This document shows, one piece after another, positions 1 through 11,920 of a stretch of 64,000 nucleotides of DNA (the stretch's first letter is position 1; each line of letters begins with the position of its first letter). Made by a program: the position numbers and the translations under genes. Origin of the DNA: Nemopilema nomurai (lineage: Eukaryota > Cnidaria > Scyphozoa > Rhizostomeae > Rhizostomatidae). The stretch lies in the NCBI GenBank assembly GCA_003864495.1, contig ML133436.1, positions 3,225,326 to 3,289,325 of the forward strand, written 5' to 3'. Under the pieces are notes generated by a model, which was given only the letters and a program-made list of their open reading frames with translations, had not been told where the DNA came from and made no database searches.

Positions 1-2084
1 TGCAAAGCAAGAAAACTGCGCTTAGTTTTGCACAGTGCAACTGTAATAACGGATTGCTGTAAAGTAATAGTCCCTTACATTCATTTAGATTTCCAGTTGC
101 AAAGCAGTGGCGTTTCTAAGGGGGCCTTCGCCCCCAAATTTTTTACTGGCCCCCTAATTTGCCTCCCAACTTTTCTAAGATGATTCTTGGTTATTGGTTA
201 CTACCATTTTGGCTACTAACCTTTTGGAGCAAGGTCATAGCCTACGACTACTGTGCTGATACCATACTGTCCAAGAATACTGCCGAAAAAACTGTAATAC
301 TCTTTCCTACAAGATTAATAAAAGGAATCAAAGACATTCATGGAACACTTTTATTCCAACAAGATAACAGAGCAAATTTGTTAGAAAAAGCTACTTTTCA
401 ATGGCCCACAACTGAATAGACATACAAACCCTAGTTCCTGCCAATATCCACCATGAATGAAAACAAAGACCAACTGTTTTTCTGAAAGAAAAATAGGAAA
501 CCCCATTTCATGATATTGTAAAATGCAATACAGCACGATAGCGTGAAACAAATAACCACGAACCTGTATTAAACAAATGAATGAAGCAAATTAATAAACA
601 CTTATAAGAATTATGAGCAACTGAAACAGCAACTGAAACAGAAGTATAAAGGTTGGAGGGAAAATGTGTATTGCTCAAGTAGTCTCTTTGCATCTTGATA
701 GCATGACAAACAACTGATAGTGGGTGAACATTTGGATACACAACAAAAAGAGAAAGAATGGCAATATTTTCCCCATGAGTTGATATCCACATACTGTCTA
801 ATGGCTTTGGTAGCTGCTTCACGAGAAAAGACTGGTGATCAATCATTTTCATAGTCCAAATTCAATATTGACTGAGAATGAGGTAGTCTGAATAATCAAT
901 TGAAAACATAATGATCAACTATAGGTAATGGGGAGAATGACTAAAAATGAAGATGTATTTGTTTAAAGTTCCAGTATATTTTTATTGAAATATCATAACC
1001 TGATGATAATCTAATGGATCAAATCTCTATCACTCATCATCAAAATAGCCATATGGAAAGCTTTGAGTCACTATTTCACTCACTGGTGCTTGATAAAATA
1101 GAATGAACTGAAGATATTACTAAAAATGAATACCAATCAATATATTACTGGCTATGACAAAAGATAAGACAAATCTGAGTAGCATAATACAGGCTATGGC
1201 ACTGAAAATGAGTGAAATTAGCATGAAGCAAAATATAATTGACACTGATGAAAACTGGAAAAAATTTGATAAACCAAATTTGATATCTAACCTTCCTCAT
1301 TTTCTTGTGGAAAGAATATGTCCATTTGCTCACCAGAATTCTGGCCATAATGAACATCTACATCACATCTGAACTCTTTTAGTGTCTTTTTACTCGCTTC
1401 AATGAAAGAATACAATGCATTAATGCTTGACATATGGCAAAGTGTTTCTTGCTTTAAGATTTCATATCAGATTTTCTTACCAGCAAAATTAAATGCATGT
1501 TTTTCGCAAATGATCCACTTACTTCAAATAAGGTAGTCTCATATCATGACTTTCATTAAACAAAACCAATTAAAAGTTAAAATTTAGGCAACATACTTCT
1601 AACAGAAAAAGGTGAGATTTTCTTATTGAACCTTGAATTGAAAATAACAAATTGTTATAGTTTTAGGGGTGTAAACTAACACTAATTCTGACAGATTTTG
1701 AATTAAGCTGGTTTAGACTTAGCGTGTAGTTTTACAGAGTATATGATGGTAGAACAGATAAATGTGAGGATAGCCCAACCTTCTGTGATGATTTTGATAT
1801 GCTTAGGGATAATCTCATCTGCTGTGTCTGATTTAGACCATCTGCTAGGTGAATATTGATGCTCTAAAAACTGAATTATAACAAAATAACATACTCAGGT
1901 ATCTAGGCTACACATAGAAGTCTTGCTAGCACACACAACAGCTTCAGAAGTATGAGCTAAAGAATTAAAGAAGTTTTTTTTGGAATGTGCATATCAAACA
2001 TGAAATAAACACTCTACACACATCAGATTCTAATGAAATTTGACAGATAGGCTCAATGTGTTAAGAGAACCACTTAGCAGTTTT
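1..2084. other. Gene-free stretch at window start
   Basis: No coding region is supportable. The open frames here are short, lack family motifs and do not join through convincing splice sites. Near base 104 there is a phrase of the 'cagtggcg...' type followed by runs of g and c, a style common at the ends of old DNA-transposon or SINE-like repeats. No partner end was found, so no element is called. Confidence 0.5.
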
Positions 2085-2523
2085 TGTGTACGAAGAATTG
2101 AGTACACTATGTAGTGAGTCGAGGGGAACGCATTGTATTCTTCTATTGTAATTAGGTTGATAAGTAGGCTCCTCTGATTTTGTAAAGGTATTACTGATGA
2201 AGCGAAAGCGAAACGTCTTACGAAATTGTTTTTTTTTCAGTTATATATATATATATCTATATATTTTCAGTTATATATATATATATATATATCTATATAT
2301 ATTTCAGTTATATATATATATAGAGACGCTCTTCCGTAACCTTTTCGCTATGCAAGGCATGCTCATTTTCCTGCAATAATGGTACCGATTTCTATTGCTT
2401 GCGGCTACGAAATGATGTTGACTCAACGTTTAGCATCTGAAACGCCCTGTGTTCAATGGGCGTAGCGGATGCTATGAAACTGCCGATAAAGCATCAACAG
2501 AGTAACGGCATTCTTCGTACACA
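2085..2523. mobile_element. Possible inverted-repeat element with internal TA microsatellite
   Basis: The 14-mer TGTGTACGAAGAAT at 2085-2098 recurs as its exact reverse complement at 2510-2523. The interior has no coding capacity. It contains three tandem blocks of the form 'ttcagttatata...ctatata' at about 2238-2322. No clear target-site duplication flanks the repeats, so a MITE is plausible but not shown. Confidence 0.3.
2238..2322. repeat. TA-rich microsatellite, three imperfect blocks
   Basis: Three consecutive blocks each start with 'ttcagtta' and run into (TA)n interrupted by 'tctata'. This is a compound microsatellite. The open frame through it encodes only Tyr/Ile low complexity and is not a gene. 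Confidence 0.85.
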
Positions 2524-4759
2524 GCGACAGGATACCTATGTTTCATAGCCTGTGTGGTCTGTGTCTAGGTGGTGGTGTTTTGCGTGTGATGAAATTGTAG
2601 GCGTGATAATTTTGAAATCGTTAACCAGGGCATGTGTTATACATAACCTGACAAATTGAAGCAAATCTAAAGGATACGGGACTGTCAAACCTTTCTATCG
2701 CAGCTTTGTTTCCCCCCGCGTGCTCAGTACGTTCTGCCATTCTTGGGACTGCGGTTGAGAAGCACAGGTGCAGGTAAGTGCATTCACGGTGTAGTCTAGA
2801 AAAGAATAATCTGGTTTTACAAGAAAAAAACTATAACAATCTCAAGGTAAAAGGAAAAAATTAAAAAGAATAAAAGAACCGAGATTAAAAAGGATTCAAG
2901 TATTTAAGTATTTGTCATAGTAATTCGGTTCTTTTCAATTCCCTGCCTTTATTAGAGCCCCCGGCGCTTATTGATTTTTCGATTCTGTTCCAACACCCGC
3001 CCTTATTAGAACCCCAATTTATCAATTTTTCGATATTTTTCCAATCTCTCCCACCCTTACCAGGGACCTCTCGGAACCTGCCGCCGTTATCAGGGTCGGA
3101 TCCAGCATTATTAAAAAAAGGGGGGGGGGGCGTAGGGATGACTTCTTTGAAATAATTGAATAAAGTGAATATTGCGTGCCGAATACCCTAAAACAACTGG
3201 GGCTCTGGGATCTGCAAGCCCCCCAGCGGGTCAATCGCAGGCCCCTGGTAGGAATCTCCTGAGATTTTGCCATCTATGAGGCCTGAAAATGGCTAAGAAT
3301 CCATAAAATGGTCTCAAAGAGACTTTTTCACCGTAAGGAAAACACAAGGAATACTAGTGTCTGAATGTCTAAGGCATTAGCAGACAATGTGAGTAAACCA
3401 AGTTGGCTCATGTGCCGCTCCATTTTAGGTTTATAACAAGAATTAGCAAGCCAAGCCCCAGCCCCAGCGCATATGCTAGCGACAGACTGCATACGATCGG
3501 ATAAAGAAAATTTATATCATCTACTGTTTATCTTAAGATTGTTCAACAAAACAAAAATATAGACACAAGCATGCATTTAACAAGCAAGCCAGGAGTATAA
3601 CAATAAAAGTATCAGTACAATATTTATCTAATCGCCTCAAAGGGGGGTGGTGAAGAGCATTCTCCTGGGATGTCCTGATACATAAATATCGATTATTTTC
3701 TCAAAATCTCACTTGTTGCAGGGATGATGAGAAGGTTACGCAGGATCACAAATACGCTTGTAAAGAGCAATTGCAGTTTTTCAAGGTCGAAAGATCTAGA
3801 AGTTCAGGGAAGATTGTGCAGTATAAAAGAATCTGAGTTTATGTCTCTGCTCCATAGCGTTGTAGCAGGGAAGGGGCCTATCGCCATCACCTTCAATCCA
3901 TATCCTTTAGCACAAAACTCAGTAGAAAATGGTGATTGCTCTGCAAAAATAGGAAGGTATGCGGTACGCCCCTTACGCCCCCCCCTTGAATACGGCATTG
4001 TTATTACATTCCCCTGGTTCCTCTGTACAGTATTCTACAGTTTCGGAAACCATGAATCGGAATGGAAACTTGGCCACATCCATTCACTAAGAGAATCAGC
4101 CCGTAGAATTTGACAATAGGGCTAATGCGCCTGTCTAATAATGGCTTTCAACTTTCAAACGACAGTAATTATGAACCATGTGAGCTTTCGATCGACCACA
4201 AAAACATCGATGTGAAATCACCAATGCCCAACCCCAACAAGCCGTGCGAATTTCACAGCAAACGCAAAACAATAGCGCCGAATGTTTAAACAATAGCCCA
4301 TTCATACGTCACAAATTGCTTTTTTCCGAAAAAAAAATTTCTTATTTTATCCGGCGATTCTGGACTTTGAGCGTCTGGAAGACGAGCAAAGATTTTTGAA
4401 AAAGAATTTCACGATGACTTCTAGCTCTCGCCTAGCTACCAATTTCTGCAAAAATCTCAGAAAATTTTTCTTGGGCTAGAGTGGCCCTTTGAGGGTAGAC
4501 ATAAATTAGCAATATAATGTAGAAATGATGTGTAGAATCTTAATTTCAAGTTTTCTGTTAATTATTTCTTTCCGTTTTGTCGCAATTCTGCCTCAAAAGT
4601 CCCTACATTATCGTTAACGACTCGGTCATTATCGGCATTACATGTGACCTGGCGGTCGTGACGTCACAAACGCCATATTTTCATTTCACGAATACAAATC
4701 ACGCACGAAGTGGCCAGACGTCGTATAGAGATTGCAACTTAAGAGTGGATATGAATTAA
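2524..4759. other. Intergenic stretch without a supportable gene
   Basis: There is a G homopolymer of about 10 bases near 3120. A strong donor-like site (CAG/gtaagt) sits near 2773 and an acceptor-like ttgttgcag near 3720, followed by a 129-codon open frame at 3724-4113. The encoded peptide matches no family I know and shows no codon or domain signal. A noncoding or lineage-specific transcript is possible but unsupported. Confidence 0.4.
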
Positions 4760-7680
4760 CTACTTAAAATCATATAGAAGTAGCTTCTTAAAGTTAAATA
4801 TCTACTAAACGGTAGGTGGACAGTAGCTACTTAAGGGTAGATGCAAAGAAGCTACTTGAGGAAATCTAGATAGTTGCTACATAAAAGTAAATGGAAAGTA
4901 CCTACCAAGGGGAAGTACAAAGTAGCTACATAAGGATGTATAGAGATAGCTACTTAAGGGTAGATGTAAAGTAGCTACTAAAGGACGTAAAGAAAGAGCT
5001 AATTAAGTTTGGATATAAAGTAGCTACTTAAGGATGCATGTAAATAGCTAATTAAGTGTAGATATTGAGTAGCTACTTAAGGACATATAGAAGTAGCTAC
5101 CAAAGGGTAGATATTAAGTAGCTACTAAAGGACGTACAGAAATAGCTACCAAAGGGTAGATATTAAGTAGCTACTAAAGGACGTACAGAAATAGCTACCG
5201 AAGGGTAGATATTAAGTAGCTACTTAAGGACGTACAGAAATAGCTACTAAAGGATAGATATTAAGTAGCTACTAAAGGACGTACAGAAATAGCTACCAAA
5301 GGGTAGATATTAAGTAGCTACTAAAGGATGTACAGAAATAGCTACCAAAGGGTAGATATTAAGTAGCTACTAAAGGACGTACAGAAATAGCTACTAAAGG
5401 GTAGATATTAAGTAGCTACTTAAGGACATATAGAAATAGCTACTAAAGGGTAGATATTAAGTAGCTACTTAAGGACATATAGAAATAGCTACTTAAGGAC
5501 GTATAGAAATAGCTAATTAAGGGTAGATATTAAGTAGCTACTTAAGGACGTATAGAAGTAGCTACTAAAGGGTAGATATTAAGTAGCTACTTAAGGACGT
5601 ATAGAAGTAGCTACTAAAGGGTAGATATAAAGTAGCTACTTAAGGGCATATAGAAAAAGCTACTTAAGGACGTATAGAAAAAGCTAAGTAAGGGTAGATA
5701 TTAAGTAGCTACTTAAGGACGTATAGAAGTAGCTAATAAAGGGTAGATATTAAGTAGCTACTTAAGGACGTATAGAAGTAGCTACTAAAGGGTAGATATA
5801 AAGTAGCTACTTAAGGACATATAGAAATAGCTACTTAAGGACGTATAGAAGTAGCTACTAAAGGGTAGATATTAAGTAGCTACTTAAGGACATTTAGAAG
5901 TAGCTCTTTAATGGCAGATATTAAGTAGCTACTTAAGGACGTACAGAAATAGCTACTTAAGGGTAGATATCAAGTAGCTACTTAAGGACGTATAGAAGTA
6001 GCTACATAAGAGTAGATAATAAGTAGCTACCTTAAGCAGCTACTTAGTACCTGTACCTTAAGCAGCTACTTAGTACCTGTACCTTAAGCAGCTACTTAGT
6101 ACCTGTACCTTAAGCAGCTACTTAGTACCTGTACCTTAAGCAGCTACTTAGTACCTGTACCTTAAGCAGCTACTTCGTACCTGTACCTTAAGCAGCTACT
6201 TCGTACCTGTACCTTAAGCAGCTACTTCGTACCTGTACCTTAAGCAGCTACTTCGTACCTGTACCTTAAGCAGCTACTTCGTACCTGTACCTAGGCAGTT
6301 AAGTGCAGGTACGAAGTAGCTGCTTAAGGTACAGGTACGAAGTAGCTGCTTAAGGTACAGGTACGAAGTAGCTGCTTAAGGTACAGGTACGAAGTAGCTG
6401 CTTAAGGTACAGGTACTAAGTAGCTGCTTAAGGTACAGGTACTAAGTAGCTGCTTAAGGTACAGGTACTAAGTAGCTGTTTAAGGTAGCTACTTATTATC
6501 TACTCTTAAGTAGCTACTTCTATACGTCCTTAAGTAGCTACTTAATATCTACCCTTTAGTAGCTACTTCTATACGTCCTTAAGTAGCTACTTAATATCTA
6601 CCCTTATTTAGCTTTTTCTATACGTCCTTAAGTAGCTTTTTCTATATGCCCTTAAGTAGCTACTTTATATCTACCCTTTAGTAGCTACTTCTATGCGTCC
6701 TTAAGTAGCTACTTAATATCTGCCATTAAAGAGCTATTTCTAAAGGTCCTTAAGTAGCTACTTAATATCTACCCTTTGGTAGCTACTTCTATATGTCCTT
6801 TAGTAGCTACTTAATATCTACCCTTTGGTAGCTACTTCTATATGTCCTTTAATAGCTACTTAATATCTACCCTTTGGTAGCTACTTCTATATGTCCTTAA
6901 ATAGCTACTTTGTATCTGCCCTTTAATAGCTATATCTATACGTCCCTAAGAAGCTACTGTCTATTTAGCCTTAAGAAGCTACTTCTTTAGGACTTTAAGT
7001 AGCTACTTTCTATTTTCCCTTACGTAGGCTCTTTCCATTCACATTTAAGTAGCAACTATCTATATTTCCTTGAGTAGCTATTTATATACGTCCTTAAGTA
7101 GCTACTGTACATTTATCCTTAAGGAGCAATTTCTTACGTCTTTAAGTGGCTTTTTCTATCTGACTTTGGAGAGCTTCTTTCTATCTACCCTTAGGTAGCC
7201 CCTTTACTTATGACTTTAAATAGCTACTTCATATCTACCCTTTGGTACCTAATAAGTGTAGGTCCTTAACCAACTAGTTATTTTCGATCCACTCTACTTT
7301 CTAATTTTCTTTAACTAGCTAAACGCATATTTCATTACGTAGCAATCTTGCATCGACTCTTAAATTGCTTCTCCATATGTGCCCTTAACCAGTTGCTATC
7401 TTGCTAACCCTAGGTACCCTTCCTACTTTGCCTTTACGAAGTATCTTCCTTCAATCCACCCTTCAAGTACCGTTTTCTTCTATAGCCATAAACAACCACT
7501 TTCTATGTTTCCTCAGGCAGCTAGTCTCTACATTACCTTAAGCAGGTACTTATAGAAGTTCTAAAACTGCTTCCTCTGCGTGTCTTTAATAAGCTTCATT
7601 GCACCTGTCCTTGAAAGCTACTTTCGATCTACCTTAAATCAACTACAGACAAGACTCTTTTAGCCAGCTTCCTTCTGCAT
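4760..7680. repeat. Minisatellite array arranged as a large inverted repeat (palindrome)
   Basis: The left arm (about 4780-6030) is built of units of about 49 bp combining 'gtagctacttaaggacgtat' with 'gtagctactaaagggtagat'. It ends in ten 26-bp units containing 'ccttaagcagctacttagta' (about 6030-6290). After a short centre near 6290-6305 the right arm carries seven 26-bp units in reverse complement, then the 49-bp family in reverse complement to about 6900. Homology decays outward to about 7680. Variant order is mirrored: inner units carry 'tcgt', outer ones 'tagt', on both sides. This implies inverted duplication of a pre-existing array rather than independent arrays. Confidence 0.92.
6030..6485. 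repeat. Core of the palindrome: 26-bp units in mirrored orientation
   Basis: Ten direct 26-bp units on the left (five 'tagt' variants then five 'tcgt' variants) face seven reverse-complement units on the right (four 'cgaag' then three 'ctaag'). The centre 'cctaggcagttaagtgcagg' is the only unpaired stretch. A single strand could form a hairpin stem of several hundred base pairs. Confidence 0.92.
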
Positions 7681-10600
7681 ATTCAAGCTAGACAAACAGT
7701 CTACACGTGTGCAAAACTGCCTTTGCTGTTGCTTTATTTTACATTATCTACTTAGGTAGTTGGTTGTTGGAAACCTCCATACTCTGACTGTCAAACTTTC
7801 ACATATCTATAGTTAATAGGTTTCATTTTAACGCAAATGATGAAGACAGAATGACTAACCAAAAGAATAGGGGCAAGGCAATTGTATGAGTCTATTTTGA
7901 GGCAAATGGAGAAAATGTTAATTAACGAAGACATAGCAATCTAGCTTATTTTCAACTAAATCAGCGTTATTCTGATCATAGCTTTAGAAAAGCTGTTGAA
8001 GTCAGCTTATTTGAATTAAAAACTTGTTCTTCTTCAAACCAACTCTATTGCAAGTTGCAAGCTTGACTCTCAGCACGGAAACATGACATTTATTGTATCA
8101 TACGGAAAGTGTATCATAAATTTCAATAACAAGATTTTGATGAAAACAAAACTTCATATTTTTAGTAAAACTAAATAAACATTGCTAAAGCACAAATTGA
8201 ATTCAGAACAAACAACTTATGTTGTCAACGAAGGCTACCTACACATAATGACTGAAATATTGAAAGGGAATACTTGATGGACCTTTTCTGCATGGGGCTT
8301 GCTAAGACATTGGTTAAACAACATATTTAAGCTACCGGTATAAAACATGTTGATGTAACAAATTCTCAGTTTGATTCTCTTTGGCTTGTTAAAACATAGA
8401 AAGTAATATAAGACAGATAAAATGTAAAATAAAAATCCTTTCAACTTAGTAAATCAGTCAATTTGTAACTCACAAGTTGAGTTTTTCAAAAATCTATTAT
8501 AGTTTTTAAATGAGAATCACCAGCAAAAATACTCAAATTCATCAGACATCAAATTCAAATGAGATTCTAATGAAAAAGTAAATTCTCCAAGCCCTCTTCT
8601 AGCCTGTAATCTTGAACTGTTAAAACAAGAATCTTGTTGCTTGTGCAAGATTGGAGCCTTAAAATGCCAAGGCAACAATTGAAAAACTCTAGTAAATGTA
8701 GAAAAGTATCAATCATAGGAAATAACTGATGCTTGATATACCTAATGAAAATGATATAATAGCAAATGGGGAAAAATCTAACAATTGCTGCTACACTAGA
8801 AGCAATATAATGAAGAAGGTTTCTGCCACTTTGTTGAGATCACATATGAGAAGGCAAGTAAATAAACTCTGACAAACAGGAAACAAGCTTTGAAATAAAA
8901 ACATGGGAGGTAGCTCTGAGTCTGACCAAACCAATCAACAGCATTTCCAAGATTTCTTCTATCAGTGTTACACATACATTTACTATGGTTCATTGAGATG
9001 TCAAGACACACATATGAAGATTGGATGATAAAATAGAATAATAACGTATTATTTCTAAACAAAGCTTGCCTTTCCATCAGTTTGGGAATATTCTCAAAAC
9101 AGATGTATAACTGTGTTACAGCTTCGTCCAACAAGTTCCTAATTTTCATTTTTTGGCCCATAACAAGTAGATGGCTTGTTTTTGTCTCATTAAGGTAACT
9201 GAAGTTTTAAAAAAAATTGTGAAGGAAAGAGTTTAAATTTGCAGTTACATTTACAACAGTAATCCAAGTAAATCCATCCTTTCGAAGAAGAATTTACTAA
9301 AACAATGCAGGAATGCTAAATCAAGAATCAAAAATTGTTGGTAGATGAGTGAAAAAGTTATTTCCTACAAAGTAATCAAGCCATTTCTAGCCTGGGATTT
9401 GCATTAATAATTAGTGGAATCTTTTACAAGGTTTGTGCTGGAAAGTGAGTTGTAGTGTTTTTCACAAATGGTTTAATCAATCAAAAGTGCATTGTTTATA
9501 GTTAAAATAGCTGATATTGAAGATACTAGACTCTACACGACAAAGTATGCTTCTGTCACGTTTGAAATATTACATCAAGGAAGGGTAAACGATTCTCTGT
9601 TATTCAAAACTAAAATCTCGGTTAAAAAACAATAAAAGGACTATAAGGAATAAGAGGGCAAAATCAACCTTGTAAACAAGTTTTGGCTAGTGCCTACAAA
9701 ATAGTATCGACAGCAGTCCTCTAAGTATGACACGATCGAGTAGAGAACTTTGCTTCAATAATGACCCATGAAAGGAAACATTGTTAACTTCTAAAGGCCA
9801 CCTGTCCACACTTACACGAAGAGCAATAACATTCGAACACTGAAGATTTCAAATGCCACAAGTTCAGCCAAACGTAGCCTATTTTATTTGAAATACATAT
9901 CACTTTGTCGACTATTAGTCTATCTGAATGCACCTGTCCCTTCTTATTCGTTGTACTGTTTTGAAGCCATTTTGATAATGTAACTAATACAGAGGGGTTT
10001 AGAACATAATTTTCTAAAACATTAATTATTACTAGATCATTTTTTGAAATTCTTTTCACCTTTGGAGCTTCATTTAGTCGTGTGGTTATAAGATCACATG
10101 TCGTGTTCAAGAAGAGCTTCCCTGGAGGAAATGCCCCTCCGTTGGAAAGCTTCAGTGTTAGACATAGTAATCTACATCTACATCGATACTGAGCAGGACC
10201 GAGTATCGGTATAATGCTCAGAGTGCAATAAAATAATGAAATAAAAGTTTAATGGATAAAACGTGCTAGATAGAAGATGCCACTGATCAATAATTAGATT
10301 GATTGAACATTTATATGGCAAATGAGAAGCTGTAATTTTGTAATAAGCTGTAATAGGCCCATCTTTAAAAAAAAGCTGTACTCACAAATGAAGAGTACTT
10401 TCTCGATTCTTCAGCTTTAATTCCTTTATAAACAGTTCTTGTCTCAATCTGGTAGATTAAACGCTTTGTTGGACTTGTCCTCATCAAGCTTCAACTTGTT
10501 ACCAACTTGAACTTTGCACCCAGTTTGAATGTTCCCGCGAGAGAAATGGCGGGCGAATGACGAGCGAAGATGTCACTGTCAATCAAAAATGACAGCAGGC

Positions 10601-10928
10601 AACTGTCAATCAAAAACGGGAACAATCGATCGCTCGATCCAGTCTATTACGGATGCACTTCCCCACCGCAGAGGCTTTAAAGGGGGCAAAACCACGAGAA
10701 ACTGGTATAATACCCCTCTCCAGAAACAATTGATAAACATCTGTTTAGTCTGAAAAAGCCTAAAGAATTTTTAGGCTCGAAATTGCTCAAGTTTAAGAAT
10801 AATTTTTGTAATTAAAAGGAGCTATTTTTGTAAGCCGTGCATGGGGTATTGTTCTGAGCACGTTTTTTAAAAGTGTTGATGACTGTGCCATGTAATTAAT
10901 CATGCTTAAGGATTTTTCACATTTGCTG
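7681..10928. other. AT-rich intergenic stretch, no gene recognised
   Basis: Minus-strand open frames at 8796-9161 (121 codons) and 9784-10110 (108 codons) show no recognisable domain, no good splice partners and unbiased composition. Nothing else stands out apart from ordinary AT-rich sequence. Confidence 0.45.
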
Positions 10929-11107
10929 TACCGTAAATCCTCGAATTTATATTTTTGTTAATAATTTAATAAAATGTTACTTTTTATATTATGAAAAGAA
11001 AGAAATTTCAAAAATTATATTTATATGTGGTATGTCATAATAAATGTCATAATAAATAATGTCATAATAAATAAGCCCCCAGGGGGCTAATTCGAGGATT
11101 TACGGTA
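10929..11107. mobile_element. MITE, Tc1/mariner-like (17-bp TIRs, TA target duplication)
   Basis: CCGTAAATCCTCGAATT at 10931-10947 is repeated as its perfect reverse complement at 11089-11105, and a TA dinucleotide flanks each end. The 175-bp interior is noncoding. It includes three direct copies of 'tgtcataataaa' and a small 'cccccaggggg' palindrome next to the right end. Length, perfect terminal repeats, TA duplication and lack of an ORF are the marks of a nonautonomous DNA transposon of the TA-targeting type. Confidence 0.8.
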
Positions 11108-11920
11108 TTGCTGCATATTCTTCCATTTGCGAGTCATGCGGAGGAATATTTGCGGCTTTGTTTAGGAAGTATTTTGGAATGAGCTGACTTCAGGTTTGGG
11201 ATTGTACCAGGATTTTGATGGTGCAACTCTGCTTACTACCAATCATCAGTTGAATTATAGGGATGCCACTTCTAATGCACAAAAGCGAGCAGGTTACACA
11301 AAACAGACGGTTTAACACATCGGAATGCGGCACTTGCTGGCTGAGATTAATTTTTTTAGATGATATAAAACGAGATTATTTATTGTTCATTTAAGTTCTC
11401 GTGTTTATCGTAAGGAAAGGTATTTACTATAATTTTACTAAGAAAGAAAAAATGAGATGGTCGATGGAAAGTGCATGGCATATTTTGCAATATGGAGAAG
11501 GAAGAGTGCGTATGGCAGCTAATTAAGTAAAACTAATTCTGTTTATCTTCGCCTGCTTATCAAGCTCTAGTGCTTTCGATCCGCAAATGGCTATTTTTGT
11601 TAGCTTTTGGTCATTGACGCTTGCTTACTCTGAGCGAAGTTCTGTACTTCGAAGTAATTATGAAGTTCTGTACTTTGAAGCACTTCTTAAACTTTTTGTA
11701 TTACTTTCTCTCCAAATTACTAATCATATTAAACAACTTTAGAATGAAGTAGTATGATAATTAGCTCGAAATGCGGAAACATTTTCGAGTTTTTAGTTCA
11801 TTTTAAACTTCACTTCCGTATACACAAATTGAATTAGGGTTTCGGGTTGATTTACCTGTGACGAAGTTAATGTGAATGATATCCCTGTGGAATTACACGT
11901 AAACGAGTTTGATGTAGAAA
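11108..11920. other. Upstream region of TMEM115
   Basis: Noncoding sequence between the MITE and the first TMEM115 codon. No TATA box in a convincing position and no CpG-rich patch was seen. The promoter of TMEM115 must lie here, but I cannot place it. Confidence 0.4.

Noticed and set aside
508..852. 114-codon minus-strand frame
   Set aside because: No family resemblance and no convincing splice context.
3724..4113. 129-codon open frame preceded by an acceptor-like site
   Set aside because: No recognisable domain, no confirmed partner exon, and an overlapping minus frame of similar quality; left as unsupported.
4780..7250. Possible CRISPR-like array
   Set aside because: Units are contiguous tandem repeats without unique spacers, in a eukaryotic genome.
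9784..10110. 108-codon minus-strand frame considered as a transposase fragment
   Set aside because: No catalytic motif or zinc-finger pattern could be identified.
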